Shown: positions 8,812 through 17,957, numbered from the stretch's first letter. The stretch: DNA of 33,645 bases from an uncultured Clostridia bacterium (GCA_947625955.1 CANQQH010000002.1:1-33645); one strand, 5' to 3'. Translations and numbers: made by a program. Notes: generated by a model not told the origin, from the sequence alone.

Positions 8812-8842
8812 AATATACCCCCCCCCCCCATATTTTTGTCAA
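8812..8842 (-). promoter_or_regulatory. Promoter with homopolymeric 12-G spacer tract
   Basis: On the - strand TTGACA (8842-8837), then AAAATAT, twelve G (8829-8818), then TATATT (8817-8812). The hexamers are 19 nt apart, two more than optimal. Loss of two G would give 17 nt. Slippage in such tracts changes promoter strength in known phase-variable genes (for example porA of Neisseria meningitidis). It drives the beta-helix surface protein 80 bp downstream. Confidence 0.75.
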
Positions 8843-8885
8843 ATGTTTAGGGGCAGTTTTTCAATATTTTTTATTTCCATCAAAC

Positions 8886-8922
8886 AAAAAATCCACTTCG
8901 AAGATGTTGAAGTGGATTTTTT
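8886..8922 (-). terminator. Terminator after the DUF1858 gene
   Basis: A 14-bp perfect inverted repeat (AAAAAATCCACTTC / GAAGTGGATTTTTT) with a 9-nt loop, 12 bp past the stop at 8934. On the - strand it ends in a T run. Confidence 0.9.
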
Positions 8923-8933
8923 ATATTTTTTTT

Positions 8934-9146
8934 CTAGCCTTTGAGGGCGGCGTTGAGTTTTTCAACCATGAGGTCAACGTCAACACCATGAACCATGGCA
9001 GCCTCTTCGAGCGTTTCCATTCTGCTCATTGGGCATCCAAAGCAATGAAGCCCGAAGCCCATCATTATTGTTGCGAGGTTCTCGTCGATTTTCAAAACAT
9101 CTTCAATGCGCATGGTCTTTGTTATTTTTGCACCTTTCTTTTTCAT
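8934..9146 (-). CDS. DUF1858 domain protein
   Basis: 70 residues. ITKTMRIEDVLKIDENLATI and GFGLHCFGCPMSRMETLEEA are the two signature segments of the DUF1858 / hybrid-cluster-protein-associated disulfide family. The Cys-x-x-Cys pair (CFGC) is presumed redox-active or metal-binding; the exact role is not known. Its ATG shares one base with the stop of the upstream gene (TAATG), and AAGGAG lies inside that gene's end, so the two are translationally coupled. A terminator follows immediately. Confidence 0.92.
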   Translation of the reverse strand: MKKKGAKITKTMRIEDVLKIDENLATIMMGFGLHCFGCPMSRMETLEEAAMVHGVDVDLMVEKLNAALKG

Positions 9147-10546
9147 TATTTATTCTCCTTATACTTCGTCATTGCATCAACAAGCTCTTTTATCTGCTTT
9201 TCAATACGCTTTGTTTGGCTGGCAGACAAAGGTTGCTCGTTCTTTCTCATGAGTTTCTCGGCTCTTTCAAGCGCTTCCTCGAAGTCCTTGTCGTTCTTTA
9301 TAACGAACTCGCCCGACTGGTTAACTTCCTTCTTTGGTCTGCCTCTTCCCCTCTTCACAGGCTCGTTTTCTACCTCAGTTTCAGGCCCTTCACTCGTTGA
9401 AACGAACGAGTTGATATCAACCTTGAAGTTGTCGGTGATCTTCGCCTTTTTGTCCGCCTCAGTTTCTTCTTTGCCACCAACTTTTTGGGTTTCAGCAGGC
9501 GCTGCTATTTCCTCGTCGGCCTCGTCTTTTTCCTCAGCGAGTTCCTCGTTGTCTTCTTCGATAGGCTCGTCATCTTTTAGTTCTTCGTCTTCTTCATCAA
9601 AGTCGTCTTCTTCAACATCTTCGTCTTCCGCCTCTTCTTCGCTTGGAACGTTAATTTCTTGCCTTGGGGCTTCTTCCTTTTTTATTTCTTCTGCTAGGGT
9701 TGAAGGTGCTTCTTTTTGATTTTCTGGTTCGGTTGAAGGCTCTTCATCGGCAAGGTCTTCAAAGCCCGGCGCAACTATAATGTCGCTGAACATATCTTCT
9801 TCTTTCGACTCTTCTACCCCCTTTATATCTTTCTGCACATCTCTTTCATTCAAAAGATTATTGATTCGATCAAGAAGGTCTTTCACGTCGGAGCCTGCTA
9901 CCACCTCTTCATTTTTGCTTTCGGTTGCAGGTTTGCAAGCTTTGTGGGCGTTGTCGAAGTTATCGAGCATGTCGTTGAAGTCGTCAACGGCGGTTCTATA
10001 TTGATATTGTCTGATCGCCGTGTAAACATAATAGAACACTTTCGCAAGGAGCAAAAATGCCAAAGGAATAATCGCTGCCTCAGCAATCAAGTAGCCAGTC
10101 AAGCTCACCTCGTTTCCAAGGAACGCGATGCTGAAAAGCAAAAGAGAAGTGAAAACAAAGTTGATATATGTTTTGATGAAGGACTTGTTTTGATTGAAAA
10201 CACCACCCGACAACTCAACATCTAGGCTTTCAAACCTCTTGATGAACTTTGAAGGTTTGTCGGTCTGCCCGTCAAGATAGTTGTTGAGTCCGCGTTGGAA
10301 CTCGGACGGCATTTTCTCAGCGAGTTTCAAAAGCCCAGCTTTCGACTCTTCGCCCAGCCCGTTTCTGCTGATATACTCATTGATTTCCCTTGCCCTGAGC
10401 GAGAACTTGTTTTGGAAGGAAAAGATGAGCGAAAAAATAATCCAAATTGCCAAAATTCCAAGGCAGATAAGCCCTGCAATCGCCAAACGCTCGTTTGTTA
10501 TAACGCCAACAATAACTTTGAACGCCGTTCTAAAATATTCAAACAT
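9146..10546 (-). CDS. Membrane protein with long acidic region, unrecognised
   Basis: 466 residues. Helices at about 21-43, 127-145 and 152-174 predict a membrane protein. Residues about 240-380 are strongly acidic and low in complexity (EEEAEDEDVEEDDFDEEDEE), followed by VKRGRGRPKKEVNQ, which looks like an AT-hook, and a helical C-terminus ending in KELVDAMTKYKENK. I recognise no family. The acidic stretch would be disordered and cytoplasmic. It is translationally coupled to the DUF1858 gene downstream. A TATGGAGG ribosome binding site and an extended -10 (TGATATAAT, 10573-10578) precede the start. The basic GRP motif may bind DNA or RNA, but this is only a suggestion. Confidence 0.75.
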   Translation of the reverse strand: MFEYFRTAFKVIVGVITNERLAIAGLICLGILAIWIIFSLIFSFQNKFSLRAREINEYISRNGLGEESKAGLLKLAEKMPSEFQRGLNNYLDGQTDKPSKFIKRFESLDVELSGGVFNQNKSFIKTYINFVFTSLLLFSIAFLGNEVSLTGYLIAEAAIIPLAFLLLAKVFYYVYTAIRQYQYRTAVDDFNDMLDNFDNAHKACKPATESKNEEVVAGSDVKDLLDRINNLLNERDVQKDIKGVEESKEEDMFSDIIVAPGFEDLADEEPSTEPENQKEAPSTLAEEIKKEEAPRQEINVPSEEEAEDEDVEEDDFDEEDEELKDDEPIEEDNEELAEEKDEADEEIAAPAETQKVGGKEETEADKKAKITDNFKVDINSFVSTSEGPETEVENEPVKRGRGRPKKEVNQSGEFVIKNDKDFEEALERAEKLMRKNEQPLSASQTKRIEKQIKELVDAMTKYKENK

Positions 10547-10572
10547 GATTTTGCCTCCATATTATTTTTTTC

Positions 10573-10581
10573 ATTATATCA
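10573..10581 (-). promoter_or_regulatory. Extended -10 promoter of the acidic membrane protein gene
   Basis: TGATATAAT on the - strand (10581-10573), about 27 bp upstream of the ATG at 10546, in the 93-bp gap after addA. No convincing -35 hexamer at the right distance, as expected for an extended -10 promoter. Confidence 0.55.
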
Positions 10582-10639
10582 CAATATTTTACCAACAACT
10601 AGCAATTTTTAGTATGTTTTATACATTTTAGATATTTTT

Positions 10640-13600
10640 TTAGACTTCAATGAGATTCCCGGTTTTGAGGCTGGCAAGATACTTCTTCATAACCTTCTTG
10701 TGCTTTGATTTTTCCATTGCCTCAGCATAGAGCGCAAGTTGCTTTCGATATCTTTCGAGCGTGGCTGGATTTTTGAGCGAGCCTGTTTTATAGTCGATAA
10801 TAACAAGTCCGCCATTTTCTTCAAGGCAAAGGTCAACAATACCCTGAACAACAACGCCGTCACCCTCGCAGCCGCCGAAGTTTTCTTTGGCTGAAAGCAA
10901 CATATAAAATTCAACTTCCTTTCCAATGTTCTTCGCGTTTCGAACAAGCAACGCAAACTCATTGTTTTCAAGCAGCTTGCTGATTCCGTCAATCATGATA
11001 TTCTCGCCCTCGTCTTTGGTCAAAAATCCAACTTCAACAAGCTCCTTCACCTTTTTTTCAAGCCCCTCTTTGTTTTCAAGGAGTGAGAGTTTTTCCATGA
11101 ATTTGTGTTGAAGCGTTCCATTCTCTGCCGACGAGCCGTCGCCTTCATCAAACGCAAACATCTGCGGTTCGCCCTCTTCTGCTGCCTCGCTAGAAATGGT
11201 CGTGACCGCCGTTTTAACAGGCACACCAACGCTGTTTTCAAACGGATATTTCTCAGCAAAAATCTCTTTTATCTTCTCAACCTTCTCATCATTAAACTCA
11301 TTAATAAGCACCTGCCTTTTCTCAGGTTTTTGCTTGCTTTCAATAAGTTCGTCGGCGTCGAAGAGCAAAACGTCATAGTTCACGGAGGCATATTTCGTTG
11401 GATTTTTTATCATGTCGCCAAGGTAATCAACAAAGCACATTGGGCTTGTTGGCAGTTCTTCCTTGATGCTTTCATAGCTGCCGCTTCCAACAACATAGAG
11501 ATAGTCGGTTGCCCTCGTCAGCGCAACATACAAAAGACGCTGCTGTTCTTCGAGCAGTTTTCGTGTTTCAACAAGTTTCACCCCTTGCTTTGCGATTGTT
11601 GGAAGTTTATACCTCGCAAAGGTCTCATGGAAAGAGAGCCCAACGCCTAGGTCCTTGCTGATGAGCATATCGCCCCTGAGCGATTTGAGGTTGAAGTTTT
11701 TGTTCGCCATAACCAAGAACACCACGCCAAACTCCAAGCCCTTCGACTTGTGGATTGTCATCACTTTCACGGAGCCGTAGGTGTGCTCGGGCTCGCACTT
11801 CACCCCGCCCTCGTCTTCAAATATATACTCAAACACGCTCTTGTCGCCAAGCGAGGAGAGGTATTTTATGAGTTTTTGCTTTCGTTTTTCGCCAGCCTCT
11901 TCAAAACTCATTCGAACAAGCACGTCTTGTTTTTTCACGATTTCCTCAGCAATCTCGCGTGCGCTGAGATACTCGCTTCGCTCGCGCGCGTTATCAAACA
12001 ATAGGAAAAAGTCTTGAAGTTTCTTTTGAAGTTTTTCGTCAAGTTTGCCGCTTTTGAGCGCGCTGAGTACGTTCTCATAGTAGTAGTCCCCGCCGCCCGC
12101 CAACTTTATCTTTGCCAGTTCATTCGCCGTGAAGCCGAATATCTTTGAGAACAGGCACGAAAAGAGGCTGTAATCATTCTTATAGTTCGCAACACTCTCC
12201 AAAAAACTTTTGAGCCCAAAGATATACTCGTCTTCCAAAATGTCGCTCTCGGTGTCGGTGCTAACAGGAATGCCCTGCTCTTCGATGGTCTCAACAAGCT
12301 TGGTCAAAAAACCATTGCGCGACTGCGTGAGGATGGTGATATCGCTATACCTGATTTCCCGCATCCTGCCAAGGTCTTTGTCGAAAATTTTCTTGTGGGC
12401 AACGAGGTCAGCAATCTGCCCCGCAATCATCAGGCCCTCTGCCTCGCCGTCTTTTTCAAGCTCAATCTCGGTCTGCTTGTCGTTCATAACGCTATAAACT
12501 TCAAGCTCGCCATCGTCTTTTTCTTGCTTCTTGGAGTCTGCAAACAAAATCTTGACGCGCTTCTCAGTGTCAACCTGTTTCTCCTCGTCGCCTGCAACCA
12601 AGCACGCCTCGTCTTTATAGTTAACGCCCCCAAACTCCTCGGTCATGCTCATTGAGAATATGGTGTTAACAAAGTCGAGAATCGCGCTCTTACTGCGGAA
12701 ATTCGCATTCAACAAAACCAGCTCTCCCTTTGTTTTGTCGGCGCCATAGAGGTTGTATTTTTCCAAAAATATCTCGGGGTCGCAAAGCCTGAAACGATAT
12801 ATGCTCTGCTTAACGTCGCCAACCATGAACCTGTTGTCGGGTCTTGACAAAAGGCGCAAAATCTCCTCTTGAACGCCGTTTATGTCTTGGTATTCGTCAA
12901 CAAGCACATAGTCATACTTCGCGCGTATCTCTTCAAGCAGGTCTTGGTTTTTCAAGACTTTGAGCGTGTTCTGTTCAAGGTCGTTGAAGTCCAGCCCGCC
13001 CTTTTCCTTTTTGAGCGAAGAAAACTCAACTTCAAACTCCTGCGTGAGGTCAAAGAGCCGCTGAACAACCTCTTTTGTGACAACAAGATTATCTTTTATG
13101 CTGTCGAGCGCGTCGGATATTGCATACTTTTTGAGCTCCTTGTAGCGCTTCAAAATCTCCTCTTTCAAAGCGGTTGCAGATTCTTTGAGAACAGTTTTCT
13201 CGGGCGTCAGTTTTGGAATGGTTGGCATGCGCGGGATCTCTTTGAGCCTTGACGCATTCTCCAAAAAGTCGCTCTTTGGATTGATGAAACTAACAATCGT
13301 GTCGAGTGCTTGCAGATATTCAACCAGCTCAGTTTCGCCGATTTTTGCAAACTCTTCAATCTTCTTTTGCACTTTTTCCTTGCAACGATAAAACTCGGCT
13401 TTCATGTGGGCGTCTATAATTTTAACGGCTGGGTTTTTGTTTAGGTCCGTGCTATAAAGGTCGTTGATTTTTTCCTTCCATCCGTCGCGGTCAACGATTG
13501 AGCAGAGAAAATCATAGAGTTTCAAAATGACTTCTTTGAGCGCAAACAAACTTCTATTTTTCGCAAAAATGTCAACAAGATTATAAAAATCCGCGTTATT

Positions 13601-14038
13601 TTCGGCACTTTTCGCCTTGAAAAGTTTTTCAAGCGCGCGTTCTTTGAGCGAAGAAACTTCGTCTTCGTCGAGCACAACAAAGGTTGGGTCGAGCCCCACT
13701 TCGAAAAAGTAGGCTTTGAGCAGCCTCGCGCAAAAGCTGTGAAGGTTGCTCACATCACTTGTTAGAATATCGTCAAGCTGCGCCAAAATAAATGGTGTTG
13801 GTTCAAGCGAAGAAAGTTTTTTGATGAGCTTATTTTTCATGTCGCTGGCGCTTGCCTTGGTGAAGCTTATTATCAAAAAGCGCTTGATTGGAATGTGGTC
13901 ATCGCAAACAAGTCGGGCAACTCTTTCAATCATGACCGTTGTTTTTCCGCTGCCCGCTGCCGCCGAAACAAGAATCGAGTTGTCTTTGAAATTGATTGCC
14001 TTTTCCTGTTCTTTGGTGAACCTTACTTTGTCAGCCAT
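10640..14038 (-). CDS. addA: ATP-dependent helicase/nuclease AddA
   Basis: 1132 residues, slightly shorter than the Bacillus subtilis protein. UvrD-type helicase: Walker A SAAAGSGKTT (about 25-34), motif II YVLVDEYQD (about 376-384), motif III GDVKQSIYRFR, motif V VKVMTIHKSKGLEFGVVFL and motif VI LLYVALTRATDYLYV. The C-terminal RecB-type nuclease carries GIVDLCLEE, VIIDYKTG (near 1080) and QLALYAEAM. With AddB it resects double-strand ends and loads RecA for recombinational repair. It overlaps the end of addB by 16 bp. Complete and apparently functional. Confidence 0.97.
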   Translation of the reverse strand: MADKVRFTKEQEKAINFKDNSILVSAAAGSGKTTVMIERVARLVCDDHIPIKRFLIISFTKASASDMKNKLIKKLSSLEPTPFILAQLDDILTSDVSNLHSFCARLLKAYFFEVGLDPTFVVLDEDEVSSLKERALEKLFKAKSAENNADFYNLVDIFAKNRSLFALKEVILKLYDFLCSIVDRDGWKEKINDLYSTDLNKNPAVKIIDAHMKAEFYRCKEKVQKKIEEFAKIGETELVEYLQALDTIVSFINPKSDFLENASRLKEIPRMPTIPKLTPEKTVLKESATALKEEILKRYKELKKYAISDALDSIKDNLVVTKEVVQRLFDLTQEFEVEFSSLKKEKGGLDFNDLEQNTLKVLKNQDLLEEIRAKYDYVLVDEYQDINGVQEEILRLLSRPDNRFMVGDVKQSIYRFRLCDPEIFLEKYNLYGADKTKGELVLLNANFRSKSAILDFVNTIFSMSMTEEFGGVNYKDEACLVAGDEEKQVDTEKRVKILFADSKKQEKDDGELEVYSVMNDKQTEIELEKDGEAEGLMIAGQIADLVAHKKIFDKDLGRMREIRYSDITILTQSRNGFLTKLVETIEEQGIPVSTDTESDILEDEYIFGLKSFLESVANYKNDYSLFSCLFSKIFGFTANELAKIKLAGGGDYYYENVLSALKSGKLDEKLQKKLQDFFLLFDNARERSEYLSAREIAEEIVKKQDVLVRMSFEEAGEKRKQKLIKYLSSLGDKSVFEYIFEDEGGVKCEPEHTYGSVKVMTIHKSKGLEFGVVFLVMANKNFNLKSLRGDMLISKDLGVGLSFHETFARYKLPTIAKQGVKLVETRKLLEEQQRLLYVALTRATDYLYVVGSGSYESIKEELPTSPMCFVDYLGDMIKNPTKYASVNYDVLLFDADELIESKQKPEKRQVLINEFNDEKVEKIKEIFAEKYPFENSVGVPVKTAVTTISSEAAEEGEPQMFAFDEGDGSSAENGTLQHKFMEKLSLLENKEGLEKKVKELVEVGFLTKDEGENIMIDGISKLLENNEFALLVRNAKNIGKEVEFYMLLSAKENFGGCEGDGVVVQGIVDLCLEENGGLVIIDYKTGSLKNPATLERYRKQLALYAEAMEKSKHKKVMKKYLASLKTGNLIEV

Positions 14039-17000
14039 TTTTCGCCCTCCTTATAGAATTTTTCCGCCTTTTCGAGGCTTGGCTTGCGGATGAACTTGTA
14101 TTCGTCGTCGTTGATGCCGCAAACATTTTTCAGTTCGCAATAATCGCATGGCAACCTGTCGCCCTTTTTGAACGGCGTTTTGCTGTGGTAGCCCGAAAGT
14201 ATTTCATTTATTGCCTTTTTCGCAACCGCCAACGCGTAGTCACGCATGCTAACAAGCTCGCTTTCAGAGAGAAGATAGTCGTTCGCCTTGAACTCAATGA
14301 TGTTCTTTTCAATGTTCTTCTTCGCCGTTTTGAGGCTTGGCGAAATATAGTGGCTCTTTGGCGAGAGCAAACTGAGGTTCGTGTCCATATCGAAGATGGC
14401 TTTTTCGTTGTTCAGCAAAAAGCCTTGCATCTTGTAGGCGTCCTTTGCCTTTTCCTCGTCGTCAACGAAGTCGTTGTGCACAGGAAAATACAAAACCCCC
14501 GCAGGGCTTTTCTTGCTGCCGCTGAGCGCACTGAGATATATTGCAAGCTGCAACTTGTGGCCATAGTAAACATCCTCAGCCGACGTTGCCAGCTTGCCCG
14601 TTTTATAGTCGATGATGCGATAGTGATCGCTATTTTCGTCAACGCGGTCTATTCTTCCAACGATTTTAACGCTTGGGTTTTCGTGAATTTCAATGCCTTG
14701 AAGTTCGCCCCCGCCGAACCATTGTTCAAGCAAAGTTGGAACAAATTTCGAGTGGTCGAGTTGGTCTTTCAGCCCTTTCAAAAGCCGCTTGGATTCGTCT
14801 TTCAAAATCCCAAGCAACGCAAGGTTCTCTTCCTCGTTGTAGTTTTTCTCCTTGAAAACTTTCATCAAGAGATTGATTGCGAGCTTGTCGGAGTCAAAGT
14901 CCTTGTGCTTCAAATAGTGGTCAACAAACTTCTCACAGACCGCGTGCAAAATGTCACCAACATCAAGAGCTCTCAAAGAAGCAAGCTGCCTTTCTTTGAG
15001 CCTCAGGCCATACGATGCGAAGTGTTTGAGCGGACACGAGAAATAACATTCCAACTCTGAAATACTCGTTGTGCCCTTTTTGAAAAACAAATCTTTTGCG
15101 TTTTCGAGCGGCTCTTCTTGTTTTTGGATGTTGATATTATCAAAGAGTTCCTTTGCCGCGCCCATATCGTTTTCAAGCGCCTTATAGAGGCTGTGAACAT
15201 CCTCAGGCCTTGCAGCAAAATCCTCGCCGTCGCGATAGTGCGAAAGCGCCTCAGCCAAATAGTCGATTGCAACCTCGCGGCTGCCAAGACTTTTCGCGAA
15301 CTCCTCCACCTCGGCGTCTTCCTTGAACGGCGAGTGCAGCCTTTCGATCTTCATCTGCTCCTCGCCAACCAAGAACATTTCAGCAAGACTCATGACAAGC
15401 GCACTCATCTTCTCCTCTTCACCACTAGACGCGTGCTCAGAGAAACTTATGGTGAGTTTCTCAGTTGGAAGCAAAAGCAGCTCAAACGCTTTGTATCTCT
15501 CTCGGCGGTTTATGGTTCGAATTGTTGGCTCAATTTTCTTCTCGCTTATATTCTCAATCGACGAAATCTCGCTGTCTTGAATGAGGCCAAGGTCCTGCTC
15601 ACGCTTTGGGAAGTTCCCGTCGGTTGCACCCATGATATAAATGCTCTTGATGTTATATAGTCCGTCGGGCGAAGACACGATTTGAACCGTGTCAATCGAA
15701 AGGGGCAAAAGATTGATATCTGCTGATTCAAGCCCACTTATCAAAAGTGCATAGAGTTCATCGAGCTGAACTTTTCTTTCGCCCAAAAATTGTTTGAGTA
15801 TGAGAAGAACATTGCTTAGTTTCTTCTCTGCTTGTTTTGTTGCCATTGCAGAGCGCTCATCACCATTTTCAGTTTGCATTTTATAGAGTTTTTCAAGGCG
15901 TTTTGATAACTCAAACTTTTCAAAAAACGCAAAAATGCCGTCAACAAGGTCAAAAATGCGTAAATTTTCGCCGCAAACCAGAGAAAATTCACTAAAAACA
16001 TCGAAAACAACTTTTCGAATCTCTTCGGCATTTTCTTTGAGCGGGTCGTCAATTGAGAAAGGTTTTGAAAACCTGTTGTGGTTTATTGAGTACTTCAAAA
16101 CATAGTTTTCAAAGTCGTCGCACTTGTCTTTGTCTAGTTCCAAAAGTCCATTTCGAACGAACTGCAAAACGTCCTCTTGATCCAAACTTCTCTTAACAAG
16201 CCAGAAAAGCTCCTTCACCAAAACAAAGACCTGATGAGTTTCAAACTGATATGGGCAAGCTGAAAAATATGGCACTCCAAAGTCGCCAAGCGCGCTTTCA
16301 ACGAAAGGTCTAAGCTCCTCTTTCGCCAGATATACGCAAATGTCACGATAGCGATATTTGCCGCTGAGGATGTCTTCCCTTATGAGACTTGCAACCTTTC
16401 TTGCCTCAACATATTCGCTCGTTGCGCCGAAGATATTGATTTCTCCATGGCGCTGCTGCTTTTTGAGCGGATAGCTATAAAGATCATTATAAATATGCAA
16501 AAAGTCCCCTTTGAAATCTGCTTTCACCAGCTCTGGGTCATATTTTATGTGCGCTTTTTCAGCAACAACTTTCAGTTTTTCAAACACCTCATTATCGCTT
16601 ATATGCGCATTTTTTTGCGTTTTGTGCATATATGGAGCACTAACAGTGAGCGATTTTGCGTTTTTTAGTATGCTCGATATAACGCTAGTCATCGACGCCG
16701 TGAGCGAATCAAAGCCAACAAAAAACACATGCGACTTTTTGATTCTCTCGCTAAGTTCAACTTGTTTTTCAAGCATTGAGAGTTTGTCGGATGGGTCGAA
16801 GATGTCTTCCCCAAGATAGTTCTCATAGGCATCATACAAAAGCGCAATGTCAGTCAGCTTGATTTTGAGCGCAACAGGGCATTTTTGCGATGACTCACTG
16901 AGTTCAAGTGGTGAAATTCCACTTGATTTGAGTTGCTGGATTGTTTCATAGATATTCTCAGCAAAGCCAACGGTGAGTGCTGTTTTCTTATAGCACGCGA

Positions 17001-17301
17001 GGTTATCTTGCATTTCCATGATGATGTTGCGAACAATCATCACGCCCGCCTCTTTTGAAAGCGGAAAAATAGGCTTCAATTGCAATTTTTTGAGAAGCCT
17101 TGAAAAACTATAAACGAAAACATTTGAAAAAGCGTGCGAAGGAAAATTATCAAGCAAATATCTTTCAACATAGAGCGTTTTTGTTTCGGGAGCCAAAACA
17201 ATGAACTCTTCCTCACTCCCATTTGCCTTTTCAATAAGTTCACTAAGTGCCTTTTTCAAGGCTTTTTCACAAGTTGCACCAATAATAAAATTCATTTTCA
17301 T
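14023..17301 (-). CDS. addB: ATP-dependent nuclease subunit AddB
   Basis: 1092 residues. The C-terminal nuclease has ECYFSCPLKHFASYGLRL and CDYCELKNVCG, together the four cysteines of the AddB iron-sulfur cluster, and YRIIDYKTGKLA with the catalytic Asp and Lys. The N-terminal helicase-like part starts MKMNFIIGATCEKALKKALS; the usual P-loop G-x-x-x-x-G-K-T/S is missing. AddB's ATPase is dispensable in known systems, so the complex could still work through AddA. A TTGAAA-N17-TATAAT promoter ends only 6 nt before the ATG, so the message is probably leaderless. addA follows with a 16-bp overlap. Confidence 0.95.
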   Translation of the reverse strand: MKMNFIIGATCEKALKKALSELIEKANGSEEEFIVLAPETKTLYVERYLLDNFPSHAFSNVFVYSFSRLLKKLQLKPIFPLSKEAGVMIVRNIIMEMQDNLACYKKTALTVGFAENIYETIQQLKSSGISPLELSESSQKCPVALKIKLTDIALLYDAYENYLGEDIFDPSDKLSMLEKQVELSERIKKSHVFFVGFDSLTASMTSVISSILKNAKSLTVSAPYMHKTQKNAHISDNEVFEKLKVVAEKAHIKYDPELVKADFKGDFLHIYNDLYSYPLKKQQRHGEINIFGATSEYVEARKVASLIREDILSGKYRYRDICVYLAKEELRPFVESALGDFGVPYFSACPYQFETHQVFVLVKELFWLVKRSLDQEDVLQFVRNGLLELDKDKCDDFENYVLKYSINHNRFSKPFSIDDPLKENAEEIRKVVFDVFSEFSLVCGENLRIFDLVDGIFAFFEKFELSKRLEKLYKMQTENGDERSAMATKQAEKKLSNVLLILKQFLGERKVQLDELYALLISGLESADINLLPLSIDTVQIVSSPDGLYNIKSIYIMGATDGNFPKREQDLGLIQDSEISSIENISEKKIEPTIRTINRRERYKAFELLLLPTEKLTISFSEHASSGEEEKMSALVMSLAEMFLVGEEQMKIERLHSPFKEDAEVEEFAKSLGSREVAIDYLAEALSHYRDGEDFAARPEDVHSLYKALENDMGAAKELFDNINIQKQEEPLENAKDLFFKKGTTSISELECYFSCPLKHFASYGLRLKERQLASLRALDVGDILHAVCEKFVDHYLKHKDFDSDKLAINLLMKVFKEKNYNEEENLALLGILKDESKRLLKGLKDQLDHSKFVPTLLEQWFGGGELQGIEIHENPSVKIVGRIDRVDENSDHYRIIDYKTGKLATSAEDVYYGHKLQLAIYLSALSGSKKSPAGVLYFPVHNDFVDDEEKAKDAYKMQGFLLNNEKAIFDMDTNLSLLSPKSHYISPSLKTAKKNIEKNIIEFKANDYLLSESELVSMRDYALAVAKKAINEILSGYHSKTPFKKGDRLPCDYCELKNVCGINDDEYKFIRKPSLEKAEKFYKEGEKWLTK

Positions 17302-17307
17302 AGGTCA

Positions 17308-17336
17308 ATTATACCAAAAATCCGTTGCTTTTTCAA
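17308..17336 (-). promoter_or_regulatory. Promoter of addB, predicting a leaderless mRNA
   Basis: TTGAAA (17336-17331), exactly 17 nt, then TATAAT (17313-17308) with TGG just before it. Only 6 nt separate the -10 from the ATG at 17301, so transcription should begin at or next to the start codon. No ribosome binding site is present. Confidence 0.75.
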
Positions 17337-17403
17337 TCAAATTGCGTTCAAAAATCATTTTTGTATAGCTCCACAAAACGCAAATTTAATTACTCACTTG
17401 TAT

Positions 17404-17430
17404 AAAAACGCGCAATTTTTATGCGTTTTT
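17404..17430. other. Hairpin between rplI and addB
   Basis: AAAAACGC (17404-17411) and GCGTTTTT (17423-17430) form an 8-bp stem with A and T runs on the two sides. It may back up the rplI terminator 20 bp away. Confidence 0.5.
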
Positions 17431-17450
17431 AACATTTATATTTTCAAAAC

Positions 17451-17481
17451 AAAAAATAGCAGCGTCAAGCCGCTATTTTTT
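17451..17481 (-). terminator. Terminator of rplI
   Basis: AAAAAATAGC (17451-17460) pairs with GCTATTTTTT (17472-17481); the loop can form an extra AGCG/CGCT helix. It begins within the last codons of rplI and ends in a T run on the - strand. Confidence 0.8.
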
Positions 17482-17916
17482 TGAAACAATAACTTTCACC
17501 TTTCCGTCAACACCCTTATAGAGCTTGATTGGAACAGAATATGTTCCAACCGCCTTTATTGGATTTTGAAGCGCAATTTTCTTTCTGTCGATATCGAAGC
17601 CGAGGTTTGCAAGTTCTTCGGCAATTTCCTTTTGCCCAACTGAGCCAAACGCCTTGCCATTTTCGCCAATTTGAACACTCAAACTAACAGTAATGCTTTC
17701 AAGTTTTTTTGCAACCTCTTTTGCCGCCTCGGTTTCCTCTTTTATTCTTCTCGCCTCGTTGGCCTTTTCTTGCGCATTTATATTGAGATTTGCATTCGAC
17801 GCAACAACAGCAAGTTTGTTTTTCAAGAGGAAGTTGTTTGCATAGCCGTCGCTAACATTAACGATATCCCCTTTCACGCCCAAAGCTTTCACATTTTGCA
17901 ACAATATAACTTTCAT
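17473..17916 (-). CDS. rplI: Large-subunit ribosomal protein L9
   Basis: 147 residues, the usual length. The N-terminal RNA-binding domain MKVILLQNVKALGVKGDIVN with VSDGYANNFLLKNKLAV matches the L9 signature. The long central helix is rich in Ala, Glu and Lys, and the C-terminal domain includes FGSVGQKEIAEELA and GTYSVPIKLYKGVDGKVKV. AGAAGGAG precedes the ATG. The promoter TTGACC-N17-TATAAT lies at 17958-17986. It is monocistronic here, not next to rpsR or ssb as in many genomes; dnaB is also not adjacent. Confidence 0.97.
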   Translation of the reverse strand: MKVILLQNVKALGVKGDIVNVSDGYANNFLLKNKLAVVASNANLNINAQEKANEARRIKEETEAAKEVAKKLESITVSLSVQIGENGKAFGSVGQKEIAEELANLGFDIDRKKIALQNPIKAVGTYSVPIKLYKGVDGKVKVIVSKK

Positions 17917-17957
17917 TTTTCACTCCTTCTAAAAGTGGCTTTGCCCTTATGTTTTTT

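Noticed and set aside
8733..9719. 328-codon + strand frame, very rich in Ser
   Set aside because: It is antisense to the DUF1858 gene and the acidic region of the membrane protein; the Ser runs come from Glu/Asp codons read backwards. No ribosome binding site.
14185..15660. Long + strand frames (291 and 180 codons)
   Set aside because: Antisense to addB, which has clear family motifs; typical of shadow frames in biased genes.
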